A stretch of 64,000 bases of DNA from Lacimicrobium alkaliphilum. Lineage in GTDB: Bacteria; Pseudomonadota; Gammaproteobacteria; Enterobacterales; Alteromonadaceae. The notes beneath the pieces were generated by a model. The model searched no databases and was not told the origin of the DNA. It worked only from the letters and a program-made list of their open reading frames with translations. Both the position numbers and the translations under genes were made by a program. The stretch spans positions 124,001 through 188,000 of the forward strand of contig NZ_NISX01000004.1 in NCBI RefSeq assembly GCF_002591895.1, in the 5' to 3' direction. Within the stretch, counting starts at the first letter, position 1; each line of letters starts with the position of its first letter. Shown piece by piece: positions 9,063 to 19,759 of this stretch.

Positions 9063-9123
9063 CCCACGACCTTAACACGTCTGAAATTCCCCTGTAGCAG
9101 GGAAAATAAAAATTCGACTGCCA

Positions 9124-9158
9124 CCCCGGAGATGCCTCTGTGGCAATCCCCGGGCGGC
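9124..9158 (-). terminator. Imperfect GC-rich hairpin between dnaE and accA
   Basis: Minus strand CCCGG...GCCA, loop near CAGA, GGCAT...CCGGG, some 20 bases after the dnaE stop. A T-rich tract lies only about 15 bases further on, so it may be an attenuating structure rather than a true terminator. Confidence 0.3.
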
Positions 9159-9178
9159 GCTCCGGAGCACAGCACTGG

Positions 9179-12100
9179 CTAATGAAATGCCAGTCTGACC
9201 TGCTCCTCACCCAATATCTGTTGCAACTGATGCAATAAGTCATCATCCGGGGTTACATACCAACTCGCCGACACCACCAGTAACGCCTGTGCATGAGGGT
9301 GATAATAATCAAACTGAACCGGACAGGTTCCCCCCTGATACTGATTCAATAACCCTTTTAATTGGGTTACACGCTCGACACTGCATTGTTGTTGCTGAAT
9401 TTGCAGTATAACCGCTTTGGCATTTTTTTCCCTGGCCTGGACAATGTCCATGACTTCACGGGCCGACATTGTATTGCCCCCCGAATACTCATCAAAGCCG
9501 ACCTGTCCCGATACTACCAAAATTTTATCTTTTTGCAGCACAGCTTCATATTCTTCAAGCATATCCGGGAAAAAGCGCACATCCATTCTGGCACTTTTAT
9601 CATCCAGTGTCACAATTGCCCAGCGACGGCCCTTTTTGTTAACCAATACTCTCATGTCAATGACCAGCCCGACCACTGTAGCACTGCCTTCTCGCCCCGT
9701 GGGTTTAATATCCACCAGACGACCATGACTGTAGTGACCAATTTCCTGTTGGTACTGGTTGATCGGATGGCCTGTCAGATACAAACCCAGCGTTTCCCGT
9801 TCACCCTCAAGCCACACTTTTTCCTGCCACTGCGGTACCTCGGCAAAAGCCTGCTTCACTTGCTCCGGTTCAGTATTCAGCAAGCCAAACATATCTTCCT
9901 GACCAAAGGATTGAGCCCTGGCATGTTGATCCGCTGCAGCAATAGCTTCAGGTAAACTGGCCATCAGTGACGCCCGATGTGGCCCCAGATGATCCAGCGC
10001 CCCCGCCAGCACCAGCTTCTCCAACACCCTTTTATTTATACGCTTGAGGTTCAGTCGTGCACAGAAATCAAACAGATCGGTAAAACTGCCATCCTTCTTC
10101 CTGGCATTGATAATCGCATCAATAGGACCTTCTCCGACCCCCTTTATGGCACCGATACCGTAAACTATCTGACCTTGCTCATTGACCGAAAATTTATACT
10201 GGCCGGTATTCACATCGGGCGGCAATACCGTCAGTTCCATGCGCTGACATTCGTCCACCAGGGTGACGATCTTGTCCGTATTGTCCATGTCTGCCGACAT
10301 CACGGCTGCCATAAATTCAGCAGGATAGTGCGTCTTCAGCCACAAGGTCTGATAGGACACCAGAGCATAAGCGGCAGAGTGTGATTTGTTGAAACCATAG
10401 CCTGCGAATTTTTCCACCAGGTCGAAGATCTTCATTGCCAGGTCGGGATCAATATTATTTTTCGCCGCCCCGTCTCTGAACACCTCGCGCTGCTTGGCCA
10501 TTTCCTCGGGTTTCTTTTTACCCATAGCCCGACGTAACAAATCTGCTTCGCCGAGACTGTATCCCGCCATCACCTGAGCAATCTGCATCACCTGCTCCTG
10601 GTACAGGATAATGCCATAGGTGGGTTCGAGTATTTCCTCCAGGCATTTATGCTGATACTGCGCATCGGGGTAGGATATTTCTTCACGACCATGCTTGCGA
10701 TCAATAAAGTTATCTACCATGCCCGATTGCAGAGGACCGGGGCGAAACAAGGCCACCAGGGCGATAATATCTTCAAAGCTGTCCGGGCGCAGGCGCTTGA
10801 TCAGATCCTTCATACCACGGGATTCAAGCTGAAATACCGCCGTCGTCTCAGCATTCTGCAATACCCTGAAACTGGGCGGATCGATAAGGGGTATGGCGGT
10901 GATATCAATATCTTTGCCCTGACCGGATTTGATCATATCCAGTGCCCACTGGATAATCGTCAGCGTACGCAGCCCCAGAAAGTCAAACTTAACCAGCCCG
11001 GCCGTTTCCACATCATTTTTATCAAACTGAGTTACCGGATACTGGCCATGCTCGTCGCAATATAAAGGTGAAAAGTCAGTGATTCTGGTCGGCGCGATAA
11101 CGACACCACCGGCATGTTTGCCGGCATTTCGGGTAACACCCTCCAGAATACGGGCCATATCGATAAGATCACGGACTTCTTCATCCTGCTCATAGGTTTC
11201 CGGCAGGCGGGGTTCCACATCGAAGGCTTTGGCCAGGGTCATGCCCGGGTCGCCCGGGATCAGCTTAGAGATACGATCCACAAAACCATAAGGATGACCT
11301 AAGACCCGCCCCACATCGCGCACCACTGCCTTAGCGGCCATGGTGCCGAAGGTGATAATCTGGGATACCGCTTCACGGCCATAGAGATCCGCCACGTGAT
11401 CGATCACCTCATCGCGCCTGTCCATGCAGAAATCCACATCGAAATCCGGCATAGAAACCCGTTCAGGATTAAGAAAGCGCTCGAACAGCAGGTCAAACTC
11501 CAGCGGGTCCAGATCGGTAATTTTCAGTGCGTAGGCCACCAGAGAGCCAGCGCCGGAACCCCTGCCGGGTCCAACCGGGATACCGTTATCCTTACTCCAC
11601 TGGATAAACTCCATCACAATCAGAAAGTAGCCGGGAAAGCCCATCTGATTGATCACCTGTAGCTCAATTTTGAGCCGGTCATCATATTCGCCGCGCTTGC
11701 TCGCCCGCTCATTCGCTTCAGGGAACAGGAATTCCAGTCGTTCTTCCAGTCCCTGCTCAGACTTCATCACCAGGAAATCTTCGTCTGTCATATCCCCGGT
11801 GGGGAACTTAGGCAGAAAATATTCGCCCAGGCGCACGGTAACGTTGCAGCGCCTGGCAATCTCTACGGTATTTTGTAGTGCCTCGGGTATATCGGCAAAC
11901 AGCTCAGTCATTTCCTCACTGCTGCGAAGATACTGCTGAGCACTGTAGCGTTTAGGACGGCGTTTATCGTCCAGCGTGTAACCATCATGAATAGCCACCC
12001 GAATCTCATGGGCATCGAAGTGCTGTGCTTCTATAAAGCAGACTTCATTGGTGGCAACAACAGGCAGCTGACGCTGAGCAGCAACCTTTACCGCCTGATG

Positions 12101-12646
12101 CAGATATTCTTCTTCACCCGGGCGACCCGTGCGTATCAGTTCAAGGTAATAATGATCAGCAAAATAACGCTGGTAGAAGTCGAGAATATTGTCAGCAAGC
12201 TCAGTATTACCCTTCGTCAGAGCGATTCCCAGATCGCCTTCCATAGCGCCTGAAAGCAGAATAATACCCTCACGATGTTCAGCCAGCCAGGTTTGCTCTA
12301 TAACGGGCCTCTCCTGGATGTGTCCACGCAAATAGGCTCTGGAAATAAGCTGGGTTATATTCTGATACCCCTGATTATTCTTCGCCAGCAGCGTAAGACG
12401 ATAAAGCTGTTCCCCCAGCCCTTCGCTCTGAACCCAGAAGTCGGCACCGATAATGGGTTTTATCCCGAGGTTATGCGCTTTATCATAAAAACGTACCAGA
12501 CCACAGAGGTTCATTTGATCGGTAATTGCCACAGCTGGCATATTCAGCGAGTTGACCTTATCCAGTATCGGACCGGTTTTGTTCAGGCCATCCATCATAG
12601 AAAAGTCACTGTGCACCCGTAAGTGTACGAAATCTGGTTCAGCCAT
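9179..12646 (-). CDS. dnaE: DNA polymerase III alpha subunit (replicative polymerase)
   Basis: A 1155-residue C-family polymerase, the catalytic subunit of the replicative holoenzyme. In order: PHP domain from residue 5 ([15 protein letters not shown]), palm with the catalytic aspartates in [15 protein letters not shown] near residue 400, the fingers region with [11 protein letters not shown] and [11 protein letters not shown], tandem HhH ([19 protein letters not shown] and following), and an OB domain near 980-1080. Length equals the DnaE1 type. The ATG directly follows the rnhB stop (TAGATG), so the two are translationally linked. Proofreading would come from a separate DnaQ, not in this window. 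Confidence 0.98.
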   Translation of the reverse strand: MAEPDFVHLRVHSDFSMMDGLNKTGPILDKVNSLNMPAVAITDQMNLCGLVRFYDKAHNLGIKPIIGADFWVQSEGLGEQLYRLTLLAKNNQGYQNITQLISRAYLRGHIQERPVIEQTWLAEHREGIILLSGAMEGDLGIALTKGNTELADNILDFYQRYFADHYYLELIRTGRPGEEEYLHQAVKVAAQRQLPVVATNEVCFIEAQHFDAHEIRVAIHDGYTLDDKRRPKRYSAQQYLRSSEEMTELFADIPEALQNTVEIARRCNVTVRLGEYFLPKFPTGDMTDEDFLVMKSEQGLEERLEFLFPEANERASKRGEYDDRLKIELQVINQMGFPGYFLIVMEFIQWSKDNGIPVGPGRGSGAGSLVAYALKITDLDPLEFDLLFERFLNPERVSMPDFDVDFCMDRRDEVIDHVADLYGREAVSQIITFGTMAAKAVVRDVGRVLGHPYGFVDRISKLIPGDPGMTLAKAFDVEPRLPETYEQDEEVRDLIDMARILEGVTRNAGKHAGGVVIAPTRITDFSPLYCDEHGQYPVTQFDKNDVETAGLVKFDFLGLRTLTIIQWALDMIKSGQGKDIDITAIPLIDPPSFRVLQNAETTAVFQLESRGMKDLIKRLRPDSFEDIIALVALFRPGPLQSGMVDNFIDRKHGREEISYPDAQYQHKCLEEILEPTYGIILYQEQVMQIAQVMAGYSLGEADLLRRAMGKKKPEEMAKQREVFRDGAAKNNIDPDLAMKIFDLVEKFAGYGFNKSHSAAYALVSYQTLWLKTHYPAEFMAAVMSADMDNTDKIVTLVDECQRMELTVLPPDVNTGQYKFSVNEQGQIVYGIGAIKGVGEGPIDAIINARKKDGSFTDLFDFCARLNLKRINKRVLEKLVLAGALDHLGPHRASLMASLPEAIAAADQHARAQSFGQEDMFGLLNTEPEQVKQAFAEVPQWQEKVWLEGERETLGLYLTGHPINQYQQEIGHYSHGRLVDIKPTGREGSATVVGLVIDMRVLVNKKGRRWAIVTLDDKSARMDVRFFPDMLEEYEAVLQKDKILVVSGQVGFDEYSGGNTMSAREVMDIVQAREKNAKAVILQIQQQQCSVERVTQLKGLLNQYQGGTCPVQFDYYHPHAQALLVVSASWYVTPDDDLLHQLQQILGEEQVRLAFH

Positions 12647-13237
12647 CTATATTGTCCTGCCGTTTTTCAATGCCTGCTGCACAGGTTTAAAACTGAGCCG
12701 ATGCTCGGGAATAGGACCGCGCTCCGCCAGGCACTGAAGATGCGCTGCGGTAGGGTAGCCCTTATGACGGTCAAAACCATAGTCCGGATAACGCTTCGAT
12801 AATTCAGTCATTTCTGTATCACGGGTAACTTTGGCCAGAATAGAAGCCGCTGATATGGCCGGGATAAGACCATCGCCTTTTACTATAGCTTCACTGGAAT
12901 AGCGCCATTTCGGGCATCGATTGCCGTCAACTAATACATGTTCAGGCTGAATAAACAGCCCCTCCACTGCCCGCTCCATGGCCAGCATGGTGGCATGCAG
13001 AATATTCAGACGGTCAATTTCCGCCGGACTGGCTCTGCCGATAGCCCAGCACAGGGCTTTCTCTTTAATCAGGGCAAAAAAGTACTGGCGCTTTTTTTCA
13101 CTCAGCGCCTTTGAGTCGGTCAATCCATCAATAGGGTACCTGGGATCGAGAATCACCGCCGCCGTTACTACATCCCCCACCAGTGGCCCCCGGCCCACTT
13201 CATCGACACCGGCAATAAGCCTATTTTTTTGCATCAT
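12647..13237 (-). CDS. rnhB: Ribonuclease HII
   Basis: A type 2 RNase H that cuts 5' of single ribonucleotides in duplex DNA. The active-site block [23 protein letters not shown] stands at the N-terminus, followed by [12 protein letters not shown] and LVDGNRCP. Two consecutive ATG codons, 13237 and 13234, lie inside the last codons of lpxB, so the genes overlap by about 14-17 bases. The frame is open further upstream to 13282, but that would add an unrelated N-terminal extension within lpxB and is rejected. About 196 residues, normal for the family. The stop abuts the dnaE start. Confidence 0.95.
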   Translation of the reverse strand: MMQKNRLIAGVDEVGRGPLVGDVVTAAVILDPRYPIDGLTDSKALSEKKRQYFFALIKEKALCWAIGRASPAEIDRLNILHATMLAMERAVEGLFIQPEHVLVDGNRCPKWRYSSEAIVKGDGLIPAISAASILAKVTRDTEMTELSKRYPDYGFDRHKGYPTAAHLQCLAERGPIPEHRLSFKPVQQALKNGRTI

Positions 13238-14375
13238 TGGCCATGCCCAATACTCCGATAATCGCATCAGCAGCACGTTCATCAGCGCCGAGTTTTAACT
13301 GCCGGTGCAACGCCTCAAAGCGTTGAATAAGTGCCGGATCGCTCTTTTCCAGCATCGGTTGTAATTTGTCAGCCATATGCTGCGGAACTACCTGGTGCTG
13401 AACCAGTTCTGGAACCAGCTCTTCATTGGCTAGCAGATTGGGCAATGAGAACCATTGTGGTTTGTACATACGCTTGCCCATCTGGTAAGTCAGCCAGTTA
13501 AACTTGTACGCTACCACCATCGGCTTTTTGCATAACATCGCTTCCAGAGATGCCGTGCCTGAGGCCAGTAAAACCGCATCGGCAGCAATCATCGCCTGAC
13601 GGGACTGACTATCCAGTACTATTGCCTGAATATTACACTCGCGAAGTCCGGCTTCAATCTGCTTCCGGCGTCTCTGACTGGCTGCCGGGATCAGTACCTT
13701 AAGGTCAGGATTCTGTTGCTTTAAAAGGCTCACCGTCTGTAAAAATGGTGGTAGCAGGCGTTGTACCTCTCCTCCCCGGCTGCCAGGCAATACCGCTAAC
13801 ACCTTATCTGAATCTGCAAGCCCCAGGCTTTGCCTCGCTGCCTGTTGATCCGGATTCAGCGGAATCGCGTCAGCAAGAGTGTGGCCGACAAAAGTACAAG
13901 GTACCTGGTGGCGATCGTAAAAGGCTTTTTCAAAGGGCAACAGGCTAAGCACCATATTGGTGGCCCGGGCAATCTTTACAATACGTTTTTCCCGCCAGGC
14001 CCACACTGTGGGGCTGACATAATGCACAGTGGGTATGCCATGGCTTTTGAGCTTCTGCTCAAGGCAGAGATTGAAATCCGGTGCATCAATACCTACAAAA
14101 ACATCCGGGGAGTGTTGAGTAAAATACTCAACTAAAGCGCGGCGCACGGCCAGTAAACGCCGAATACGTGACAACACTTCCACCAGCCCCATAACCGACA
14201 ATTCTTCCATGTCAAACAGGGTCTTACAGCCTTTTTCCTGCATTTGTGGTCCGCCAATACCCACAAATTCGGCCTCTGGCAGACGATTACGCAGGGCCTC
14301 AATAAGACCGGCACCTAAAATATCGCCGGAGGCTTCTCCGGCGACAATACCAATTCGGATAGCTGACTTTGTCAT
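13221..14375 (-). CDS. lpxB: Lipid-A-disaccharide synthase
   Basis: A GT19 glycosyltransferase of 384 residues that joins UDP-2,3-diacylglucosamine to lipid X to make the lipid A disaccharide on the inner membrane. Signatures: [20 protein letters not shown] at residues 9-28, [12 protein letters not shown] and [14 protein letters not shown] near 94-130, and the donor-binding [23 protein letters not shown] near 266-290. It starts nine bases after lpxA and overlaps rnhB at its 3' end, within the lpxD-fabZ-lpxA-lpxB run. No anomaly seen. Confidence 0.97.
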   Translation of the reverse strand: MTKSAIRIGIVAGEASGDILGAGLIEALRNRLPEAEFVGIGGPQMQEKGCKTLFDMEELSVMGLVEVLSRIRRLLAVRRALVEYFTQHSPDVFVGIDAPDFNLCLEQKLKSHGIPTVHYVSPTVWAWREKRIVKIARATNMVLSLLPFEKAFYDRHQVPCTFVGHTLADAIPLNPDQQAARQSLGLADSDKVLAVLPGSRGGEVQRLLPPFLQTVSLLKQQNPDLKVLIPAASQRRRKQIEAGLRECNIQAIVLDSQSRQAMIAADAVLLASGTASLEAMLCKKPMVVAYKFNWLTYQMGKRMYKPQWFSLPNLLANEELVPELVQHQVVPQHMADKLQPMLEKSDPALIQRFEALHRQLKLGADERAADAIIGVLGMANDAKK

Positions 14376-14384
14376 AAGCTAAGG

Positions 14385-15155
14385 TTAGCGGACTATGCCC
14401 CTGGATGAGTGAGTCAAAAATTCCACTAACAACTCCAGTTCCGGGGTTTGCTTTGTCATCTCTCGCAATTCCTGCAGCGCTTCTTCAGTTGTCTTACCAC
14501 TGCGATAAAGCACTTTATAACCCCTGCGGATCTGCAAAATACTCTCTTTTGAGTAACCACGACGTCGCAAGCCTTCAGCGTTAATGCCATGAGGGCTAGC
14601 CCCCTTCCCCCCTACCATTACATAGGGAGGCAAATCACGCAGTAATATGGTGCCGGCGGCACAAAAGCTGTGGGATCCTACATGGCAAAACTGATGAACC
14701 CCTGACATGCCGCCCAATATGACCCAGTCGCCAACGTGAACATGGCCTGCCACACTGGCATTATTGGCAAAGATATTATGGCTACCCACCATACAATCAT
14801 GGGCAAGATGGACATACGCCATCAACAGATTGTTATGGCCTATCTGAGTCAGTGAATTATCCTGAACTGTGCCTCTGTGCACAGTGACACACTCTCTGAA
14901 GGTATTACCATCACCGATTTGCAGACGTGTGGGTTCGCCAGCATATTTAATGTCCTGACAATCTTCACCGATTGAGCAAAACTGGTAAAAATGATTCTCT
15001 TTACCGATGCGTGTGGGACCTTTGATCACAACATGAGATTCAATTTTCGTGTTGTCACCAATTTCCACATCTGCACCGATGACCGTATAGGCACCAACCT
15101 GAACGTTGTTACCGAGTTTGGCGCTGGGATCAATTAGGGCTGTTTGGTGGATCAC
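14385..15155 (-). CDS. lpxA: UDP-N-acetylglucosamine acyltransferase
   Basis: Left-handed beta-helix acyltransferase, 256 residues, that transfers a 3-hydroxyacyl chain from ACP to UDP-GlcNAc, the first step of lipid A synthesis. Hexapeptide repeats run from residue 2 to about 180 (IDPSAKLGNNVQVGAYTVIG, HVHVGDWVILGG). HLAHDCMVGSHNIFANNASVAGH carries the conserved active-site His. The C-terminal helical region begins near GLRRRGYSKESI. It lies four bases after fabZ and nine before lpxB, so a tight operon is clear. Confidence 0.97.
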   Translation of the reverse strand: MIHQTALIDPSAKLGNNVQVGAYTVIGADVEIGDNTKIESHVVIKGPTRIGKENHFYQFCSIGEDCQDIKYAGEPTRLQIGDGNTFRECVTVHRGTVQDNSLTQIGHNNLLMAYVHLAHDCMVGSHNIFANNASVAGHVHVGDWVILGGMSGVHQFCHVGSHSFCAAGTILLRDLPPYVMVGGKGASPHGINAEGLRRRGYSKESILQIRRGYKVLYRSGKTTEEALQELREMTKQTPELELLVEFLTHSSRGIVR

Positions 15156-15159
15156 CTTG

Positions 15160-15606
15160 TTACATCTTCCTCATTGCACACATGAATTCGGCACTACAGG
15201 CCTCGGCACCATCCACACTGGCCACACCGGAAAATTTCCAGATTCCGCGCTTCTCTTTGATTAGCACCACGTCAAAGTCCAGCCGGTCACCAGGGACTAC
15301 CGGACGCTTAAAACGGGCTTTATCGATACCGGCATACAGATACAAATCGTCTGAGTTTCCCGCTGTCTTAAAACCCAGAACCCCTGCTGCCTGTGCCAGG
15401 GCCTCAAGGATCATGACTCCGGGGAAAATAGGCTTGCCAGGAAAGTGCCCGGTAAAACAAGGTTCATTGAACGAGATATTCTTATAGGCCTTGATGGAAA
15501 CACCCAATTCATACTCCGTCACCCTGTCGATTAACAGCATCGGATAGCGATGGGGCAATAATTCCATGATCTCTTCAATTTCGATACGCTTTAACCCGTT
15601 AGCCAA
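15160..15606 (-). CDS. fabZ: 3-hydroxyacyl-ACP dehydratase FabZ
   Basis: A 148-residue hot-dog-fold dehydratase that removes water from 3-hydroxyacyl-ACP in fatty-acid elongation. The active site is in [22 protein letters not shown], with His54 and Glu68. [13 protein letters not shown] near residues 17-29 is the family N-terminus. It competes with LpxA for 3-hydroxymyristoyl-ACP, and the two genes lie four bases apart. Its first codon directly follows the lpxD stop. Confidence 0.97.
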   Translation of the reverse strand: MANGLKRIEIEEIMELLPHRYPMLLIDRVTEYELGVSIKAYKNISFNEPCFTGHFPGKPIFPGVMILEALAQAAGVLGFKTAGNSDDLYLYAGIDKARFKRPVVPGDRLDFDVVLIKEKRGIWKFSGVASVDGAEACSAEFMCAMRKM

Positions 15607-16653
15607 CTAGCTGTCTCCTTTGCCTGCACTGTCGTGCTCTGAATAGTGTTTTTCAAGCTCTTTGACACGTTGGCCGAGTCGGTCAAGGTTACGCACATTT
15701 ACAACGGCTTTGCGCCAATCCCGGCTAGGCTGAGAAGGCAATCCGGAAGAATACGCTCCCGCCTGACTTACACCTTTGGTCACCATACTCATTCCGGTAA
15801 AGTGAACATTATCGGCAATGTTGATATGCCCGGTAATGGCACTCAAACCACCGATAGTGCAATTACGCCCTATGTGGGTACTGCCACCCACCACAGTACA
15901 ACCGGCAATGGCCGTGTTCTCGCCGATCATTACGTTGTGGGCTATCTGGCACTGGTTATCGATGATCACACCATCCGCTATACGGGTATCATCCAGTGCC
16001 CCCCGATCGATAGTGGTACTGGCACCAATTTCCACCCGGTCACCGATAATCACGCGGCCCAACTGAGGAATTTTAACCCAGTGGCCATTGTCATTAGCAT
16101 AACCAAAACCGTCGGCACCAATTACCGCAGCAGACTGAATCAGGCAATTGCTGCCAATCTGTACATCGTGATAAAGGGTCACATTAGCCCAAAGCTTGGT
16201 ATCGGCACCAATAGTGACATTCTTACCGATCACACAGCCTGCACCAATCTGTACCCGATCACCGAGCTTTACACCGGAATCAATAACGGCATTGGCACCA
16301 ATGACGACATTCTGTCCAAGCTCAGCATCAACAGCGATCACCGCATGGGGCGATACGCTGTCGGCCGCTGCCGGGGTCGTGTCCATTAACTGAGCTAATC
16401 GCGCAAATCCCACATAAGGGTTGTTCATGACCAGCGCATTAACCGGACAAAACGCAACATCCTCAGCCTGCACAATCACCGCATCAGCCCTCGTGTCTCT
16501 GAGCTGACTACGATACTTGCTATTGGACAAAAAGGAAATCTGACCTTTACCTGCCCTGGCCAGGGTGGAAACGGCGTGAATAGTCACATCGCCGTCACCC
16601 TGAACCTCGGCACCAAGGTACTCCGCCAGTTGGCTGAGACTATAGGTTTTCAT
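15607..16653 (-). CDS. lpxD: UDP-3-O-(3-hydroxyacyl)glucosamine N-acyltransferase
   Basis: The third lipid A enzyme, a trimeric left-handed beta-helix acyltransferase of 348 residues. The N-terminal uridine-binding domain (residues 1-100, YSLSQLAEYLGAEVQGDG) precedes about ten hexapeptide coils (IGANAVIDSGVKLGD onward) and a C-terminal helix ending in a short charged tail. IADGVIIDNQCQIAHNVMIGENTAIAGC contains the catalytic His. It sits 16 bases after skp and directly before fabZ. No anomaly. Confidence 0.97.
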   Translation of the reverse strand: MKTYSLSQLAEYLGAEVQGDGDVTIHAVSTLARAGKGQISFLSNSKYRSQLRDTRADAVIVQAEDVAFCPVNALVMNNPYVGFARLAQLMDTTPAAADSVSPHAVIAVDAELGQNVVIGANAVIDSGVKLGDRVQIGAGCVIGKNVTIGADTKLWANVTLYHDVQIGSNCLIQSAAVIGADGFGYANDNGHWVKIPQLGRVIIGDRVEIGASTTIDRGALDDTRIADGVIIDNQCQIAHNVMIGENTAIAGCTVVGGSTHIGRNCTIGGLSAITGHINIADNVHFTGMSMVTKGVSQAGAYSSGLPSQPSRDWRKAVVNVRNLDRLGQRVKELEKHYSEHDSAGKGDS

Positions 16654-16669
16654 CTGCCAATGGGGCCTG

Positions 16670-17185
16670 TTATTTAATCTTACTCACCTGATCCACGACT
16701 TGCTGAGACAGATTATTGGCTTCTGCCATGTAAGCAACGGCGTTTGAGTTTAATACCAGATCATAGTTTTCTTTTTCAGCAATGCCATCAATAGCCTGCT
16801 TAATCAAACCCAGTAACTTGTCACGCTCTTCGCCCTGACGGGTCTGAATCTGCTGCTGCAGAGGCTGTGTTTTGCCAGCATACTCATCGCGCAAGGAAAT
16901 CAGCTTGTCTTCCAGCTCTTTACGCTCGGCATCGCTCATAGTGGCGGCGTCACGCTCACGTTTTTCCATGTAATATTTAATGTCTTTTTCCATGCGACCG
17001 ATCTCTTCGATCTGATCTTTAAATTCATTTCGGATATTTTCCTGAATCACTGCGGCCTGGGGCAGAGACTGGAAAACACCCTGTACATTGACCACACCAA
17101 TTTTCTGCGCTGCCATGGCTGCAGAGCTAAGCATAGATGTACCTAATACGGCTGCGGCTAATACGCCTTTATTAAATTTATTCAA
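16670..17185 (-). CDS. skp: Periplasmic chaperone Skp/OmpH
   Basis: A 171-residue periplasmic protein with a signal peptide (MNKFNKGVLAAAVLGTSMLS, cleavage after AMA near residue 25) and the OmpH-type long charged helices of a trimeric 'jellyfish' chaperone. QKIGVVNVQGVFQSLPQA begins the mature domain, and residues 50-130 are strongly coiled-coil (KDIKYYMEKRERDAATMSDAER). It escorts outer-membrane proteins to BamA, encoded 46 bases upstream. Identification rests on position and architecture; sequence conservation in the helices is low. Confidence 0.93.
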   Translation of the reverse strand: MNKFNKGVLAAAVLGTSMLSSAAMAAQKIGVVNVQGVFQSLPQAAVIQENIRNEFKDQIEEIGRMEKDIKYYMEKRERDAATMSDAERKELEDKLISLRDEYAGKTQPLQQQIQTRQGEERDKLLGLIKQAIDGIAEKENYDLVLNSNAVAYMAEANNLSQQVVDQVSKIK

Positions 17186-17231
17186 AATACTCTCCTTAAA
17201 ATTATACTAAGCCAAATACAGGCCTATTTTA

Positions 17232-19703
17232 TTAGAATGTCTGCCCGATGTTAAAGGAGAAGAAACGACTCTCATCGCCATCTTCCTCTTTAAGAATACG
17301 GGAAAAGCTAAAAATCATGGGCCCCATGGGTGAGAGCCACTGTACCGATAAACCGGCAGAAGCGCGGAAACGACCGATATCCGAGTAATCAGCAATCTTA
17401 TTGCGCTCTGACTCGGCCAGGCTGTCATAGTTTTCTATTCTGAATTCAGTGTCCCACACATTCCCCACGTCGACAAACAAGCTGGTACGCACGGAATTAT
17501 CCAGTTCTTCGTCGACAAACGGGGTCGGAACGATCAATTCCACACCACCAAGTACCATAGCATTGCCGCCAATAGCCCGCAGCCGGGTGGTATCGGTAAT
17601 TGTGTCGGCATTCGGACCGAGCGGAATCTGACTGCCATCAGGGGCCGTTATCGTACTGGGCCGACGATAAATAGGCCGTGGACCAACGGTGTTGTTTTCA
17701 AAGCCGCGCAGTGAGTCACTACCGCCTGCTCTGAAGTTATCCCAGAAAGGAAGAATCTGATCATTACCATCGAGATCCCCATAGCCGTTGCCATAGCCCG
17801 CTTCTAATCTGGCCAGGAAGGACCAGCGCTGATCTCTGGACAAGGGGAAGTAGAACTTGGTATCGAAGCTCAGTTTAAAGTAATCTACATCAGAAAATGG
17901 TGCCGTCACTTTAGCCGTGGCCCGCTGCGACGAACCAGCCGTCGGAAATACACCGCGGTTCAGCGTACTGCGACTCCAGCCTGCACTGAGCTCATAGGTA
18001 TTAAACTCAATGCCTGCGTCAGGATTGCTTGGGTCAGCAAACATGTCATAAAAACTTTTGATCTGCTCATAGGTTCGCAGTTGCGAGATCTCGTTGTACT
18101 TATACGAAACACCAAAATTAAGACGGTTATATTCATTTACCGGATAGCCGAAGTTTGCACCCAGTTGCCAGGACTTGTTCTTGTACTGCACCAGATTGGC
18201 GCTGCCAGCATCAAACTCTGAATAGAATAGTGTGCCACCCAGGCTGATACCATCAATGGTAAAATAGGGGTCCGTATAGGAAATGGTAGCACTTTGCTGA
18301 TAGGAAACCGTATTCAGATTAAGCCCCAGCCGCTTACCTGTACCGAGGAAGTTGTCCTGCTGAATGCCGGCCTGCAGACTCAGTTTGGTGCGATCGCCAT
18401 AACCAATGCCAGCGTTAAAGGAACCTGAGGGTTGCTCCTTAACATTGAAATTCACATCCACTTTGTCTTCTTCACCCGGTAGTCGTACGGTTTCAAAGTC
18501 GACTTCTTCCATATACGTCAAACGAGACATCCTGGCTTTTGAAGATTCCAGCGCTGTATTTGACAACCAGGCACCTTCCATTTGCCTGACTTCACGACGA
18601 AGCACTTCATCAGCAGTGACATCGTTACCATTGAAGTTAATCCGTCTGACATAAATGCGTTTGCCGGGATCAACCGACAGGGTCAGCTTAACGGTTTTTT
18701 CTTCGTCATTTATTTCAGGGATGGTGGTCACTTCAGGAAAGGCATAACCAAAGCGGCCAAGGTACTTGCTGATGAACTCTTCGGTATAGGTGACTTCGGC
18801 GAGATTATACATTTTCCCTTCAGAGAGGGGCAGAATGCGGCTTATATTCTCTTCCTGTCCGAGCAAATCACCAATCAGTTCCACCTCTGAAATCGTATAT
18901 TGCTCACCTTCATCAACATTCAGCGTGATATAGATACCAGACTTGTCAGGCGTCATCGAAACCTGGGTAGAGTCCAGTGTATAACGCAGGTAACCACGGT
19001 CTTTATAATAACTCTCCAGCGTTTCCATATCACCGGTCAGTTTCTGCTTCTGATAACGGGTTTCTGAGAGAAAGTCCCACCAGGGGGTGTCAAAACGTAG
19101 CTCCACCTGTTCCAGCAATTCACCGTCACTGAAAACTTCGTTACCAACAATATTAATCTGTTTGATATCAGCGGCATCGCCTTCTTCAAACAGCAATTTC
19201 AGGTCAACCCGGTTACGGGGAAGCGGCGTAATGATGGCACTGACATCGGCGTTATACTTACCGATACTGTAGTAAAAGTCTTTCAGCCCATTCTCGATAG
19301 ACGTCAGAACGGTCTTGTCCAACGGCTCACCTACACGAATATTGCTATCTTCCAGACTTTGCTGCAGTTGTTCATCCTTAATGTCTTCATTGCCTTCATA
19401 GTTGATCCGGCTGATAGTGGAGCGCTCGCGCACCTGAATGATTAACGTGCCATTGTCCCGCAGAACTTTAATGCTCTCAAAGTGCGTCGAGTCATATAGA
19501 GAACGGATCAGCTGAGAAATACGAAATGCGTTCAGCTTGTCGCCTACCTTAACAGGCAGGTAAGTCAGCGCTGCACCGAGAGCAACGCGCTGCAACCCCT
19601 CTACTTTTATGTCTTCCACTACAAATTCGCTGGCATTATCAGCCGATGCAAAGAAGGCCCCGGATAGCATCAACCCGGCTACAACTAACTGTTTCAACTT
19701 CAT
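17232..19703 (-). CDS. bamA: Outer-membrane protein assembly factor BamA
   Basis: The Omp85-family core of the BAM complex, about 823 residues. A signal peptide (MKLKQLVVAGLMLSGAFFASA) decides for the ATG at 19703; an ATG at 19721 would add six residues. Five POTRA domains follow, roughly residues 23-420, then the 16-strand barrel from about 425. The L6 loop motif is seen as SDSLRGFENNTVGPRP, and the chain ends in phenylalanine (FFSFNIGQTF) as outer-membrane barrels do. It lies between rseP and skp as in most gammaproteobacteria. Acidic loop sequences are frequent, as in marine species. Confidence 0.97.
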   Translation of the reverse strand: MKLKQLVVAGLMLSGAFFASADNASEFVVEDIKVEGLQRVALGAALTYLPVKVGDKLNAFRISQLIRSLYDSTHFESIKVLRDNGTLIIQVRERSTISRINYEGNEDIKDEQLQQSLEDSNIRVGEPLDKTVLTSIENGLKDFYYSIGKYNADVSAIITPLPRNRVDLKLLFEEGDAADIKQINIVGNEVFSDGELLEQVELRFDTPWWDFLSETRYQKQKLTGDMETLESYYKDRGYLRYTLDSTQVSMTPDKSGIYITLNVDEGEQYTISEVELIGDLLGQEENISRILPLSEGKMYNLAEVTYTEEFISKYLGRFGYAFPEVTTIPEINDEEKTVKLTLSVDPGKRIYVRRINFNGNDVTADEVLRREVRQMEGAWLSNTALESSKARMSRLTYMEEVDFETVRLPGEEDKVDVNFNVKEQPSGSFNAGIGYGDRTKLSLQAGIQQDNFLGTGKRLGLNLNTVSYQQSATISYTDPYFTIDGISLGGTLFYSEFDAGSANLVQYKNKSWQLGANFGYPVNEYNRLNFGVSYKYNEISQLRTYEQIKSFYDMFADPSNPDAGIEFNTYELSAGWSRSTLNRGVFPTAGSSQRATAKVTAPFSDVDYFKLSFDTKFYFPLSRDQRWSFLARLEAGYGNGYGDLDGNDQILPFWDNFRAGGSDSLRGFENNTVGPRPIYRRPSTITAPDGSQIPLGPNADTITDTTRLRAIGGNAMVLGGVELIVPTPFVDEELDNSVRTSLFVDVGNVWDTEFRIENYDSLAESERNKIADYSDIGRFRASAGLSVQWLSPMGPMIFSFSRILKEEDGDESRFFSFNIGQTF

Positions 19704-19759
19704 CAAAAATTCTTCATCCAAACTACTGGGTTTCTCGAAAAGCCCATATTGTTATTAGT

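Noticed and set aside
9362-12622. Long open frames antisense to dnaE
   Set aside because: dnaE is a full-length, highly conserved gene; the antisense frames are codon-usage shadows without recognisable domains.
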